Below are positions 10,912-19,391 of a stretch of DNA of 64,000 nucleotides, piece by piece. The stretch is from the NCBI RefSeq assembly GCF_016907675.1, contig NZ_JAFBCJ010000001.1, positions 4,526,001 through 4,590,000 of the forward strand. Direction: 5' to 3'. Position numbers and translations under genes: made by a program. Position 1 is the first letter of the stretch; each line of letters opens with the position of its first letter. This DNA is from Geodermatophilus bullaregiensis. GTDB lineage: Bacteria > Actinomycetota > Actinomycetes > Mycobacteriales > Geodermatophilaceae. The notes under the pieces are model-generated. The model did no database searches. It was given only the letters and a program-made list of their open reading frames with translations, and was not told where the DNA came from.

Positions 10912-13644
10912 ATGAGCCAGCCCGACGACGAGGACCTCCACGTCGTCGGGCTGACCACCGAGACGGCGCGGCTCGAGGCCCTGCTCGGCCGGGCCTCCGC
11001 CGGCGGGCCGGTGGTGGCCCTCGTCGAGGGCCCGGCCGGGATCGGCAAGACGACCCTCCTGCGCCGGTTCCTCCGCCGGCACCCCGGGCTGGCGACGACC
11101 ACGGTCGCCGGGCTCCCGTGGGAGAGCCGCCGGGCCGGTGAGCTCGCCCGACGGCTGCTCGACGACGACCCCGAGGACACCTCGCCGGGGCCGGCCGGCA
11201 ACGACCCGGTCGACCTCGGCATCGCGCTCGCCCGACGGTGGGAGGCCCGGGCCGGGCAGGAGCCGCTGCTGGTCGTCGTCGACGACGCCGACTGCGCGGA
11301 CCCCGTCTCGCTGCAGGCGATCGCCTCCGCGGTCGCGCGCATCCACGAGGACCCGGTCGTCCTGCTGCTCGTCCGGACCACCGGGTGGCCGGACACCAGC
11401 GACCCCGAGGCCGGCGCCGTCCTCGACCGGCTCGCGGCCGTCTCTGTCCCCGTGTCGCGGCTCGGGCCGGCCGAGACCCGGCTGCTCGCCGCGCGGGTGG
11501 CGGCGGTCGACCTCCCGACGCCCGTCGCCCGCCGACTCTGCGAGCACACCGCCGGCATCCCCGGGCACCTCCTGGAGATGCTCCGCGACACCCGACCGGT
11601 CCGCTGGTCGGACTGGCAGACCCGGCTGCCCGCGCCGGCCAGCATCCAGCGCCGCGTCCAGCAGGCGCTCGAGCGCTGCTCCCCGGAGGCCCAGGCGCTC
11701 GTTCAGGCGGCGGCCGTGCTCGGCCGGAACCCCGTGCTCGCCGACGCCGCGGCCCTGGCCCGGCTCACCGACCCGATCGCCGCTCTCGACGAGGCCTGTG
11801 CCGCCGGGCTCCTGGCGACCGCCGACGGCCACGGACTGGACGGGCTGGTCTTTCCGGAGCGGTTCATCCGCGGCGCCGTCCACGCGACCCTCTCGCCGCG
11901 GGCACGGCACGACCTGCACCTGCGAGCGGCCGCCGTGGTCACCGACGACACCGAGCGGCTCCGCCACCGGGTCGAGGCGGCCCCCCTCCCGGACGCCCAC
12001 CTCGCCGACGAACTGGTGGAGCTGGCGTCGCGCAAGGCCGACGAGGGGGCGTGGGCGGTCGTCGCCGGTGCGCTCGTCGACGCCAGCCGGATCAGCCCCA
12101 CCCGGGCCGACCGGGAGGACCGCCTCATCCGGGCTGTCGACGCGCTCGCCGGGGCCGGTCTGATCGCCCAGGCCGTCGACGCCCTCCCCGAGGTGGAGGC
12201 GCTGCCCGCCGGCCCTCGCCGGGACGCGGTCCTGGCCTACGTCGCCATCCAGCGTGGCCGCCGGGCCGAGGCCGCCACCCACCTCGACACCGCCTGGCGC
12301 CGTCGGGGCTCGGACCGGCGCGCCGCCGCGGTGGTGTGCCAGCGGGAGGTGTTGCACGCCCTGGCCGACTGGGACGGCGAGGCGCTGGTCCGGTGGGCCG
12401 GCCGAGCGGTCGAGCACGCCGAGCCCGGCTCGCCCGCCGCGGTGGAGTCACGCGCGATCGTGGGCCTCGGCCACGCCGCCCGCGGCCACGTCGCCGCGGC
12501 GTTCACCGCCTACCGGCAGGCGGTGGCCGAGAACCCGTCCGGACCCCAGCACCAGCGGGCGCGCATGGGCCTGGGCTGGCTGTACCTGGCCCAGGACGAT
12601 CCCGAGGCGGCCCGACGGGAGCTGGAGTTCGCTGTCCCCACCGCCCGGCAGGCCGGCTCCAACCGCATCTCGCTGTGGGCTCTGGTGTGGCTGGCCCGCA
12701 CCCGCTTCGCGCTGGGGGACTGGGCCGGGGCGCTGGACGCGGTCGGCCAGGGCGAGGTCCTGCTCGGCACCACGGGGCTGGAGCTGTTGCGGCCCCTCAT
12801 CCACTGGACCGGCGCGCAGATCCGGGCCCTCCGCGGTGAGCCGGAGGCCGCGGAGCGGCACCTACAACTGGGCGGGGCAGGGGCGCAGGACTACACGATC
12901 ATGACCGTGCCCGCCCTCCTCGCACGGGCACACGTCGCCGAGGCGGTGTCGGACTATCCAGCGGTCGTCCGTCACCTCGCCGCACTGGCCACCCGGACGC
13001 CGCGGGGCGGGCTCGACGAACCCGGCTTCTGGCCCTGGCACGACGTCTACGCCAACGCCCTCGTCGTGACCGACCGGCTCTCCGAGGCCGAGGAGTTCCT
13101 CTCCCCGCTCGAGGCGACGGTGCACCTGCGGGGGCACCGCTCCGCGAGCGCCCGGCTCGGTTACGTCCGGGGCCGGCTGCTGGCCGGACGCGGTGACCTC
13201 GTCCGCGCGGAGGCGGCCTTCGAGGAGGCGCGAGCCCAACTGGGGGGACTGCCGCTGCCGTACGACCGGGCCCGCGTGGACTTCGCCCACGGCATCACCC
13301 TCCGTCGTGCCGGCCGGCGCCGGGGCGCCGCCGCGCTGCTCACCACGGCACGCCAGTCCTTCGCTGCGCTGGGCGCGCAGGTCTACGTGGAGCGCTGCGA
13401 TCGGGAGCTCAAGACCGGTCGCCCCGCACCGCGAGGAACCGAGGCCGATGCGCAGGGCCTCACCGAGCAGGAGCGGACCGTCGCCGGACTCGTGGCGACG
13501 GGCCTGACCAACAAGGAGGTGGCTGCGTCGATGCTGCTGTCGGTCAAGACCGTCCAGTTCCACCTCACGCGCGTCTACACCAAGCTCGGGGTGCGGTCCC
13601 GTTCCGAGCTCGCCGCGCGCTTCCCACGCCATCCCGTGGCCTGA
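10912..13644 (+). CDS. LuxR-family ATPase regulator (LAL type)
   Basis: A 910-residue protein. The N-terminal AAA/NACHT-like ATPase has a Walker A at residues 40-47 (GPAGIGKT) and a hydrophobic Walker B ending in DD near residue 115. A long helical tetratricopeptide-like region follows, then a LuxR-type helix-turn-helix at the C-terminus (LTEQERTVAGLVATGLTNKE, VKTVQFHLTRVYTKLGV). This is the domain order and length of MalT/LAL regulators. It is downstream of and co-directional with the ben genes (61-nt gap), so it probably controls this island. No strong ribosome-binding site precedes the chosen ATG; the open frame extends 26 codons upstream. Confidence 0.88.
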   Translation: MSQPDDEDLHVVGLTTETARLEALLGRASAGGPVVALVEGPAGIGKTTLLRRFLRRHPGLATTTVAGLPWESRRAGELARRLLDDDPEDTSPGPAGNDPVDLGIALARRWEARAGQEPLLVVVDDADCADPVSLQAIASAVARIHEDPVVLLLVRTTGWPDTSDPEAGAVLDRLAAVSVPVSRLGPAETRLLAARVAAVDLPTPVARRLCEHTAGIPGHLLEMLRDTRPVRWSDWQTRLPAPASIQRRVQQALERCSPEAQALVQAAAVLGRNPVLADAAALARLTDPIAALDEACAAGLLATADGHGLDGLVFPERFIRGAVHATLSPRARHDLHLRAAAVVTDDTERLRHRVEAAPLPDAHLADELVELASRKADEGAWAVVAGALVDASRISPTRADREDRLIRAVDALAGAGLIAQAVDALPEVEALPAGPRRDAVLAYVAIQRGRRAEAATHLDTAWRRRGSDRRAAAVVCQREVLHALADWDGEALVRWAGRAVEHAEPGSPAAVESRAIVGLGHAARGHVAAAFTAYRQAVAENPSGPQHQRARMGLGWLYLAQDDPEAARRELEFAVPTARQAGSNRISLWALVWLARTRFALGDWAGALDAVGQGEVLLGTTGLELLRPLIHWTGAQIRALRGEPEAAERHLQLGGAGAQDYTIMTVPALLARAHVAEAVSDYPAVVRHLAALATRTPRGGLDEPGFWPWHDVYANALVVTDRLSEAEEFLSPLEATVHLRGHRSASARLGYVRGRLLAGRGDLVRAEAAFEEARAQLGGLPLPYDRARVDFAHGITLRRAGRRRGAAALLTTARQSFAALGAQVYVERCDRELKTGRPAPRGTEADAQGLTEQERTVAGLVATGLTNKEVAASMLLSVKTVQFHLTRVYTKLGVRSRSELAARFPRHPVA

Positions 13645-13743
13645 GGACGGGGCCGCTGTCCAGAGGTCTCGGTGGTATCCGGCGGTAGTGGCGCGGGGTC
13701 GTCGGGTCCCGCCGCGGGCCCGGGTGGAGCGCCGCGGCCGCTC

Positions 13744-14958
13744 TCACCCGACCCGCTCGAAGAGGGCGGCGAGGCCCTGGCCGCCGCCGATACACATCGT
13801 CTCCAGCCCGTAGCGGGCGTCGCGGCGGGCCATCTCACGGGTGAGCGTGGCCAGGATGCGCCCGCCGGTGGCGCCCACCGGGTGCCCCAGCGAGATGCCC
13901 GAGCCGTTGACGTTCATCCGGTCGAAGTCGCCCGGCGTGAGCCCCCACTCCCGAGTCACCGCCAGCACCTGCGAGGCGAAGGCCTCGTTGAGCTCGATGA
14001 GGTCGACGTCCTTGAGGGCCACGCCGGCCAGGTCGAGCGCCTTGGCCGTGGCGGGTACCGGGCCGATGCCCATCGTCTTCGGCGGGACGCCGCCCACGCC
14101 CCAGGACACCAGCGTCGCCAGCGGCCGCAGCCCCAGCTCGTCGGCCTTGTCGGGGTGGGTGACGACGCAGACGGCGGCGCCGTCGTTCTGCCCGCTGGCG
14201 TTACCGGCGGTGACGGTGGCCTCCGGGTCGTCGCGACCCATGATCGGCCGTAGCTTCGCCAGCGTCTCGACCGAGGAGTCGGGCCGGATGTGCTCGTCGC
14301 GGTCGACGACGGTGTCGCCCTTCCGGCCCTTGACGGTCACCGGCACGATCTCGTCGGCGAAGCGGCCCTCCTCGGTGGCGGCCGCGGCGCGCTGGTGGCT
14401 GCGGACGGCGTACTCGTCCTGCTCCTCGCGCGAGATGCGGTAGTCGCGGCGCAGGTTCTCCGCCGTCTCGAGCATGCCGCCGGGCACGGGGTGGTGCTGG
14501 CCGCCGGCGGTGACCCGGCCGCGGGCCAGGCCGTCGGCCAGCAGCACCCCCGGACCGGCCTTGACGCCCCAGCGCATGGCGGTGGAGTAGAACGGCGCAT
14601 TGCTCATCGATTCGGCCCCGCCGGCCAGCACGACGTCCGAGGTGCCGGAGGACACCTGCATCGCCGCATAGGCGACCGCCTGCAGGCCGGAGCCGCAGCG
14701 GCGGTCGAGCTGGATGCCCGAGGCGGTGACCGGCAGGCCGGCGTCGAGTGCGGCGACCCGGCCCAGCGCCGGGGCGTCCATCGTCGGGTAGCAGTGGCCG
14801 AGCAGGACGTCGTCCACCGACTCCGGTGGCAGGCCGGTGCGCTCCATCAGCGCCCGGATGACGGTGGCGGCGAGCTCCTGCACCGGGACGTCCCGGAGGG
14901 ATCCGCCGAAGCCCCCCACGGGGGTCCGCAGGGGCTCGCAGATGACCGCAGTGCGCAC
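13744..14958 (-). CDS. pcaF: 3-oxoadipyl-CoA/acetyl-CoA thiolase (PcaF-like)
   Basis: A 404-residue thiolase. The nucleophilic Cys is in RRCGSGLQA, followed by NEAFA, the active-site His in GHPVGATG, and the second Cys in CIGGGQG. Placed last in a 3-oxoadipate operon, it most likely cleaves 3-oxoadipyl-CoA to succinyl-CoA and acetyl-CoA. Sequence alone does not separate this from acetoacetyl-CoA thiolase. It starts at GTG 14958, with AGGAGG 5 nt upstream. It converges with the LuxR gene. Confidence 0.88.
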   Translation of the reverse strand: MRTAVICEPLRTPVGGFGGSLRDVPVQELAATVIRALMERTGLPPESVDDVLLGHCYPTMDAPALGRVAALDAGLPVTASGIQLDRRCGSGLQAVAYAAMQVSSGTSDVVLAGGAESMSNAPFYSTAMRWGVKAGPGVLLADGLARGRVTAGGQHHPVPGGMLETAENLRRDYRISREEQDEYAVRSHQRAAAATEEGRFADEIVPVTVKGRKGDTVVDRDEHIRPDSSVETLAKLRPIMGRDDPEATVTAGNASGQNDGAAVCVVTHPDKADELGLRPLATLVSWGVGGVPPKTMGIGPVPATAKALDLAGVALKDVDLIELNEAFASQVLAVTREWGLTPGDFDRMNVNGSGISLGHPVGATGGRILATLTREMARRDARYGLETMCIGGGQGLAALFERVG

Positions 14959-15019
14959 GGCTTCCTCCTGGTCGATCGTCGGTCAGCGGTTGACCCGCGT
15001 GCGGCAGAGACGGCGCAGC

Positions 15020-15145
15020 TCACCGGCGTGCCGAGGGCCCGGGAGCACCGAGCCGGGACAGCCGGTCCGCGGCATGCCCACGCGCGGGGGCGCTCCCTGC
15101 CGGGAGGGTCACGGAGGCGGCGAACCGGTCACGGGTCCGAGCCAT
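15020..15145 (-). pseudogene. Probable remnant of pcaJ (3-oxoadipate CoA-transferase subunit B)
   Basis: An ATG overlaps the pcaI stop by one base (TGATG) and has GGGAGG about 8 nt upstream, as expected for a coupled pcaIJ pair. It opens with MARTRDRFAAS, which resembles the usual PcaJ start (M-x-W-TRDEMAAR), but ends after 41 codons. Only 186 nt separate pcaI and pcaF, whereas subunit B needs about 650. None of the subunit B core motifs (for example the LGIGLPT region) is present. I read this as an internal deletion; homology of the 11 residues is suggestive, not proven. Confidence 0.5.
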
Positions 15146-15966
15146 CAGGCGTCGCCTCCCTCGGGAGCGGTGGTGGCCTCCTCACCGGCGGCGGCCGGCG
15201 GCGCGGCGGATGGCTCGGTGCGCGACCGGGTGGTGCGCTTCTCGATTCTCTTGCCCTCGGGGCCGACGACGACGACCCGGTCGACGAAGACGCCGGGCAG
15301 GTGCACGTCCTCGGGCCGGATCCGGCCTGGTTCGACGAGCTCCTCGACCTCGGCGATGGTGATCCGTCCGGCCATGCCGACCAGCGGGTTGAAGTTGCAG
15401 GCCGACTCGTGGAACCACAGGTTGCCGTGCCGGTCACCGGTGGCGGCCCGGACCAGGCCGAAGTCGGCGGTCAACGCCGTCTCCAGCACGTACTGGTGGC
15501 CGTCGAAGACCCGCACCTCCTTCGGCTCGCTGGTGGCCACGACGTTGCCCTGGGCGTCGTACCGGAACGGGATGCCGCCGTCGGCGACGAGCGTGCCGCC
15601 GCCGGTGGGGGTGTAGAAGGCCGGGATGCCGACACCCCCGCAGCGCAGGCGCTCGGCCAGCGTGCCCTGCGGGGTGAGCTCCACCTCCAGCTCCCCGGAC
15701 AGGTACAGCCGGGCGACCTCCTTGCTGCCGCCGACGAAGGAGCTGATCGTCTTGCGGATCCGGCCGGCGTACAGCAGCACCCCGAGCGCCTGGTCCTCCA
15801 CGCCACAGTTGTTGGAGATCGTGGTGAGGTTCCGCGTGCCCTGCTCCAGCAGCGCGTCGATCAGCCCGAACGGCACACCGCACAACCCGAACCCGCCCAC
15901 GGCCAGCACGGCGCCGTCGGGGATGTCGGCGACGGCCTCCCTGGCCCCGGCAACGACCTTGTCCAT
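15145..15966 (-). CDS. pcaI: 3-oxoadipate:succinyl-CoA transferase subunit A (PcaI/ScoA-like)
   Basis: A 273-residue family I CoA-transferase alpha subunit. The N-terminal VGGFGLCGVP glycine motif and the SNNCG segment are typical, as are GGVGIPAFYTPTG and FNPLVGMAG. The last 30-odd residues are an Ala/Glu/Pro-rich tail. The reaction activates 3-oxoadipate with succinyl-CoA and needs a catalytic beta subunit (PcaJ), which carries the active-site Glu; that subunit is not intact next door. GGAGG lies 7 nt before the ATG. It starts 12 nt after the pcaD stop. Confidence 0.9.
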   Translation of the reverse strand: MDKVVAGAREAVADIPDGAVLAVGGFGLCGVPFGLIDALLEQGTRNLTTISNNCGVEDQALGVLLYAGRIRKTISSFVGGSKEVARLYLSGELEVELTPQGTLAERLRCGGVGIPAFYTPTGGGTLVADGGIPFRYDAQGNVVATSEPKEVRVFDGHQYVLETALTADFGLVRAATGDRHGNLWFHESACNFNPLVGMAGRITIAEVEELVEPGRIRPEDVHLPGVFVDRVVVVGPEGKRIEKRTTRSRTEPSAAPPAAAGEEATTAPEGGDA

Positions 15967-15978
15967 GGACGGCCTCCT

Positions 15979-16743
15979 TCAGTCGCCGACGTGGTCCCGC
16001 AGCGCGGCGTTCACCGCTCCGGAGTGGGTGGCGTTGGGCAGGTGGGCGGCTCCGGGGACGACGACGAACTCGCTGTCCGGAATGCCGTCGGCGACCAGCC
16101 GGACCATGTCGACGGGAGTCGCGGGATCCTCGGCGCCGGCGACGACCAGCGTCGGGGCGGTGATGCCGCGGAGCCGGTCGCGGACGTCGAAGGCGCCGAT
16201 CGCCTCGCAGCAGGCGGCGTAGCCCTCCGCGGGGGTGGCCCGCAGCATGTCCAGCAGCCGCTCGGCTGCGGCCGGTTCCTCCTCGGCCCACTCGGCGGTG
16301 AACCAGGTGCCGGTGCGCGAGGACACGAGGATCTCGGTGCCCTGCTCCCGCACCTGCGCGGCCCGCACCGCCCACGACGGCGGATCGGCGAACTGCGCCG
16401 CGGAGGCGATGATCGCCAGCTTCTCCAGCCGGCCGGGGACCGTGAGCGCGAGTTGCTGGCCGATGGCGCCGCCGATGGAGACGCCTGCGTAGGAGAACCG
16501 CTCCACCCTCCACGAGTCCAGCAGCGCCAGCAGGTCACCGGCGAGGTCGGCGATGGTGCACGGCCCGGGCACGACCTCCGAGCCGCCGTGCCCCCGCAGG
16601 TCGTAGCGGACCACCCGGTGGGTGCGGGCGAACTCGGCGACCTGGGGGTCGAACAGGCCGGTGTCGGTGCCCAGCGACGGGCCCAGCACGAGCACCGGGG
16701 CGTCGTCCGGACCGTCGCCGACGGCCGACAGGCGTGCGGTCAT
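15979..16743 (-). CDS. pcaD: 3-oxoadipate enol-lactonase (PcaD-like alpha/beta hydrolase)
   Basis: A 254-residue alpha/beta hydrolase. The nucleophile elbow is GVSIGG, with the acid in AGAEDPATP and the His in GAAHLPN. The length and the YDLRGHGGS and PVDMVRLVADGIP segments fit 3-oxoadipate enol-lactonase, which hydrolyses the lactone made by CatC. The ATG at 16743 overlaps the stop of the SnoaL-like gene (ATGA), which fixes the start. Confidence 0.9.
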   Translation of the reverse strand: MTARLSAVGDGPDDAPVLVLGPSLGTDTGLFDPQVAEFARTHRVVRYDLRGHGGSEVVPGPCTIADLAGDLLALLDSWRVERFSYAGVSIGGAIGQQLALTVPGRLEKLAIIASAAQFADPPSWAVRAAQVREQGTEILVSSRTGTWFTAEWAEEEPAAAERLLDMLRATPAEGYAACCEAIGAFDVRDRLRGITAPTLVVAGAEDPATPVDMVRLVADGIPDSEFVVVPGAAHLPNATHSGAVNAALRDHVGD

Positions 16744-17156
16744 GCGGGCGTCCTCCGTGCGACGGCGGCGGAGCGGGCGGACTCGAGGGCGAACCGGTGC
16801 CGGTCCAACCCCTCGGCCAGGGGGGCCCGGTAGGAGAACCGGACTTGCTCGACCCGGTAGCGCCAGCCCTCGCCGGCGTGGGTCAGCTCGTCGGCATACC
16901 GGCCGGAGGCCACGTGGGCGATGCCGTCGTGGTGCCAGAAGACGCTCATCCCGGCGTCTGCCAGGCCGCCGGAGAACATGAGCAGGTCCCGGTGCCCGCG
17001 CACCCGGCTGAGCCCGTCGAAGACGCCGTCCTCGGTGACCAGCGCGACCAGCGCCGGCCAGTCGACGTCGTCGAGCAGGCGGCAGCAAGTGGCGTCGAGG
17101 GTCCGGATCGCCGCGGCGTCCTCCAGCCGCCGCAGCCGTTCCTCGAGCGGGCTCAC
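16740..17156 (-). CDS. SnoaL-like (NTF2-fold) protein of the cat/pca operon
   Basis: A 138-residue protein with the pattern of the SnoaL-like/ring-dioxygenase-beta fold: LEDAAAIRTLDATCCRLLD, then DWPALVALVTEDGVFDG, a central histidine-rich FWHHDGIAHVASGRY, and a C-terminal strand. The family includes isomerases, dehydratases and non-catalytic subunits, so the function is unknown. It begins at a GTG that overlaps the catC2 stop (GTGA) and overlaps pcaD by 4 nt, so it is embedded in the operon and probably acts on a pathway intermediate. Confidence 0.75.
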   Translation of the reverse strand: MSPLEERLRRLEDAAAIRTLDATCCRLLDDVDWPALVALVTEDGVFDGLSRVRGHRDLLMFSGGLADAGMSVFWHHDGIAHVASGRYADELTHAGEGWRYRVEQVRFSYRAPLAEGLDRHRFALESARSAAVARRTPA

Positions 17157-17440
17157 GGGTTGGCTGACAGCGCCGAGGGGTGTTCGGTCAGCGGGGTCAC
17201 CGCGATCGACATGAACGGGAACAGCGGGAGGTTCCAGAGGATCTCGTGGAGCTCGTCGCTGGAGTCGACGTCGAAGACGCTGATGTTGCTGTACTGGCCG
17301 ACCACCCGCCACAGGTGCACCCACGTGCCGCTGCGCTGCAGCTCCAGCGCCCGGGCCTTCTCGGTGGTGACCAGCCGGGTGCGCTCGTCTGGGTCGAGGT
17401 CGCGGGGAACCGCGACGTCCATGCGGACGTGGAAGAGCAT
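17153..17440 (-). CDS. catC: Muconolactone delta-isomerase CatC (copy 2)
   Basis: A 95-residue CatC, the usual family length, closely similar to copy 1 (VRMDVAVP, EKARALELQRSG, WRVVGQYSNISVFDVDS, LPLFPFMSIAVTPL). The ATG at 17440 follows AGGAGG by 8 nt. The frame remains open upstream into the catB2 scar: a GTG at 17554 is in frame and could give a 133-residue hybrid, but the internal start with its own site is more credible. Confidence 0.92.
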   Translation of the reverse strand: MLFHVRMDVAVPRDLDPDERTRLVTTEKARALELQRSGTWVHLWRVVGQYSNISVFDVDSSDELHEILWNLPLFPFMSIAVTPLTEHPSALSANP

Positions 17441-17442
17441 GC

Positions 17443-17554
17443 TCAGTTCCTCCTGGACCTGGCGACGACGGCCGGATCGAGCTCCACGCCGGACCCTGGG
17501 CCGTGGGAGTGGGCGCAGGGAGCCGTTGACGCGATCGATCGCCGGGTCCGCCAC
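17443..17554 (-). pseudogene. Scar of a deleted second catB between catA2 and catC2
   Basis: A GTG at 17554, with GGAGGGAG 6 nt upstream, opens a CatB-like start (ADPAIDRV...LPRPR). In another frame, the end reads GPGSGVELDPAVVARSRRN and then stop, matching the [18 protein letters not shown] end of the intact CatB at 3799-4902. Start and end lie only 112 nt apart (not a multiple of 3), so almost the whole gene is missing and the junction is out of frame. The stop lies 2 nt before catC2, as in normal catBC pairs. The C-terminal match is clear by eye; the N-terminal match is weaker. Confidence 0.65.
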
Positions 17555-17624
17555 GGTCGACTCCCTCCACTCGGGGCGCCCCGGGCCGGGCGCGGGGTGC
17601 CGCTGTCCGGCCCGGGCTCGGCGG

Positions 17625-18512
<888 letters not shown>

Positions 18513-18748
18513 TCAGCGCGGTACTCCGACCGCGCGTCCTGGGCCGGGCCTGCGATTCCGGAGTGGAGTCGTGCCATCGTGGCCCCCGCGGTGGGTGGCC
18601 GTCCAGCCATCGAGGTCGCATTCGGCTCTCGGCCAGGCCGGTAGCTGCTCCGGGCCGGTCGTCACGTCTGAATGCGCGGCCATTGTGCGCGACCTCCGTC
18701 CAGGCCACGGATGGGGACGCGGAGACGTGGCGACACCTCTACGCTGCA

Positions 18749-18762
18749 GTGACCCAGGTCAC
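18749..18762. promoter_or_regulatory. Palindromic operator, site B (catA2/cupin divergent region)
   Basis: GTGACCCAGGTCAC is a perfect 6-2-6 palindrome inside the 408-bp divergent gap (18495-18902). It sits about 255 nt upstream of catA2 and 140 nt upstream of the cupin. With flanks it reads AGTGACCCAGGTCACA, close to the Crp/GlxR consensus TGTGA-N6-TCACA. A weaker copy (GTGACCTCGGGTGG) is at 18858-18871. I see no gene in the rest of this gap. Confidence 0.55.
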
Positions 18763-18902
18763 AGGATCGGGCGGACCAGCCAGGACCGAGCCCCACGGAC
18801 ACGGCCGTGACAGCGGTTCGGGTCCGGGCCCGTGTCCGCTGATCCCTCGTGGACCCTGTGACCTCGGGTGGGGTGTCCCCTCACCCGAGAAGAGGAGGAG
18901 TG

Positions 18903-19244
18903 GTGACCGCGTTCTTCCAGGTCTTCCAGCTCGAGGACCTCGAGCGGAAGGTGAGCGAGTCCGACCAGCCGTACCTCGAGTTCCTGCGGCGACGGGGCAT
19001 GTCCGTCGGGCTGTACCGGCTCCCGGTCGGCGCCGAGGACCGGCAGCACCCGCACGCCGCCGACGAGATGTACCTCGTCCTGCGCGGGCGGGGGACGTTG
19101 CGGGTCCGCGATCACGATGTCGCGGTGGGTCCCGGCAGCGTGGTCTCGGTCGACCACGGCGAGGACCACCGCTTCGTCGACATCAGGGAGGACCTCCACC
19201 TCATGGTGGTGTTCGCCCCGCCCGAGTTCCCCGACCAGGAGTGA
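18903..19244 (+). CDS. Small single-domain cupin
   Basis: A 113-residue cupin with the two conserved boxes: HPHAADEMYLVLRG (metal-binding His/His/Glu) and PGSVVSVDHGEDHRF with a later His. The GTG at 18903 was chosen because GAGGAGGAG lies just upstream; the open frame extends 18 codons further. Similar single cupins act as small dioxygenases, isomerases or sugar-binding proteins. The position between two aromatic-degradation operons suggests a role with a ring-cleavage product, but no substrate can be named. Confidence 0.8.
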   Translation: MTAFFQVFQLEDLERKVSESDQPYLEFLRRRGMSVGLYRLPVGAEDRQHPHAADEMYLVLRGRGTLRVRDHDVAVGPGSVVSVDHGEDHRFVDIREDLHLMVVFAPPEFPDQE

Positions 19245-19302
19245 CCCACCGCCACGTCGCCCCGACGACCGCTCGATGCCCACCCGCATCCGGCGCTGAG
19301 GT

Positions 19303-19316
19303 GTGACCCGGGCCAC
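19303..19316. promoter_or_regulatory. Palindromic operator, site C (upstream of transporter copy 2)
   Basis: GTGACCCGGGCCAC differs from site A at one position. It lies 75 nt before the ATG of the transporter at 19392 and 58 nt after the cupin stop, so it marks a likely promoter region. Confidence 0.5.
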
Positions 19317-19391
19317 CTGCGGGGCCCGCGGTGCCGGATGCGGTGCCCACGGACTTGGTCGGCCGCACCACCACCTGCCAGGAGGTCCGCA

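Noticed and set aside
10807-12417. 536-residue minus-strand frame over the LuxR regulator
   Set aside because: Shadow of the plus-strand LAL gene; no start signal or family features.
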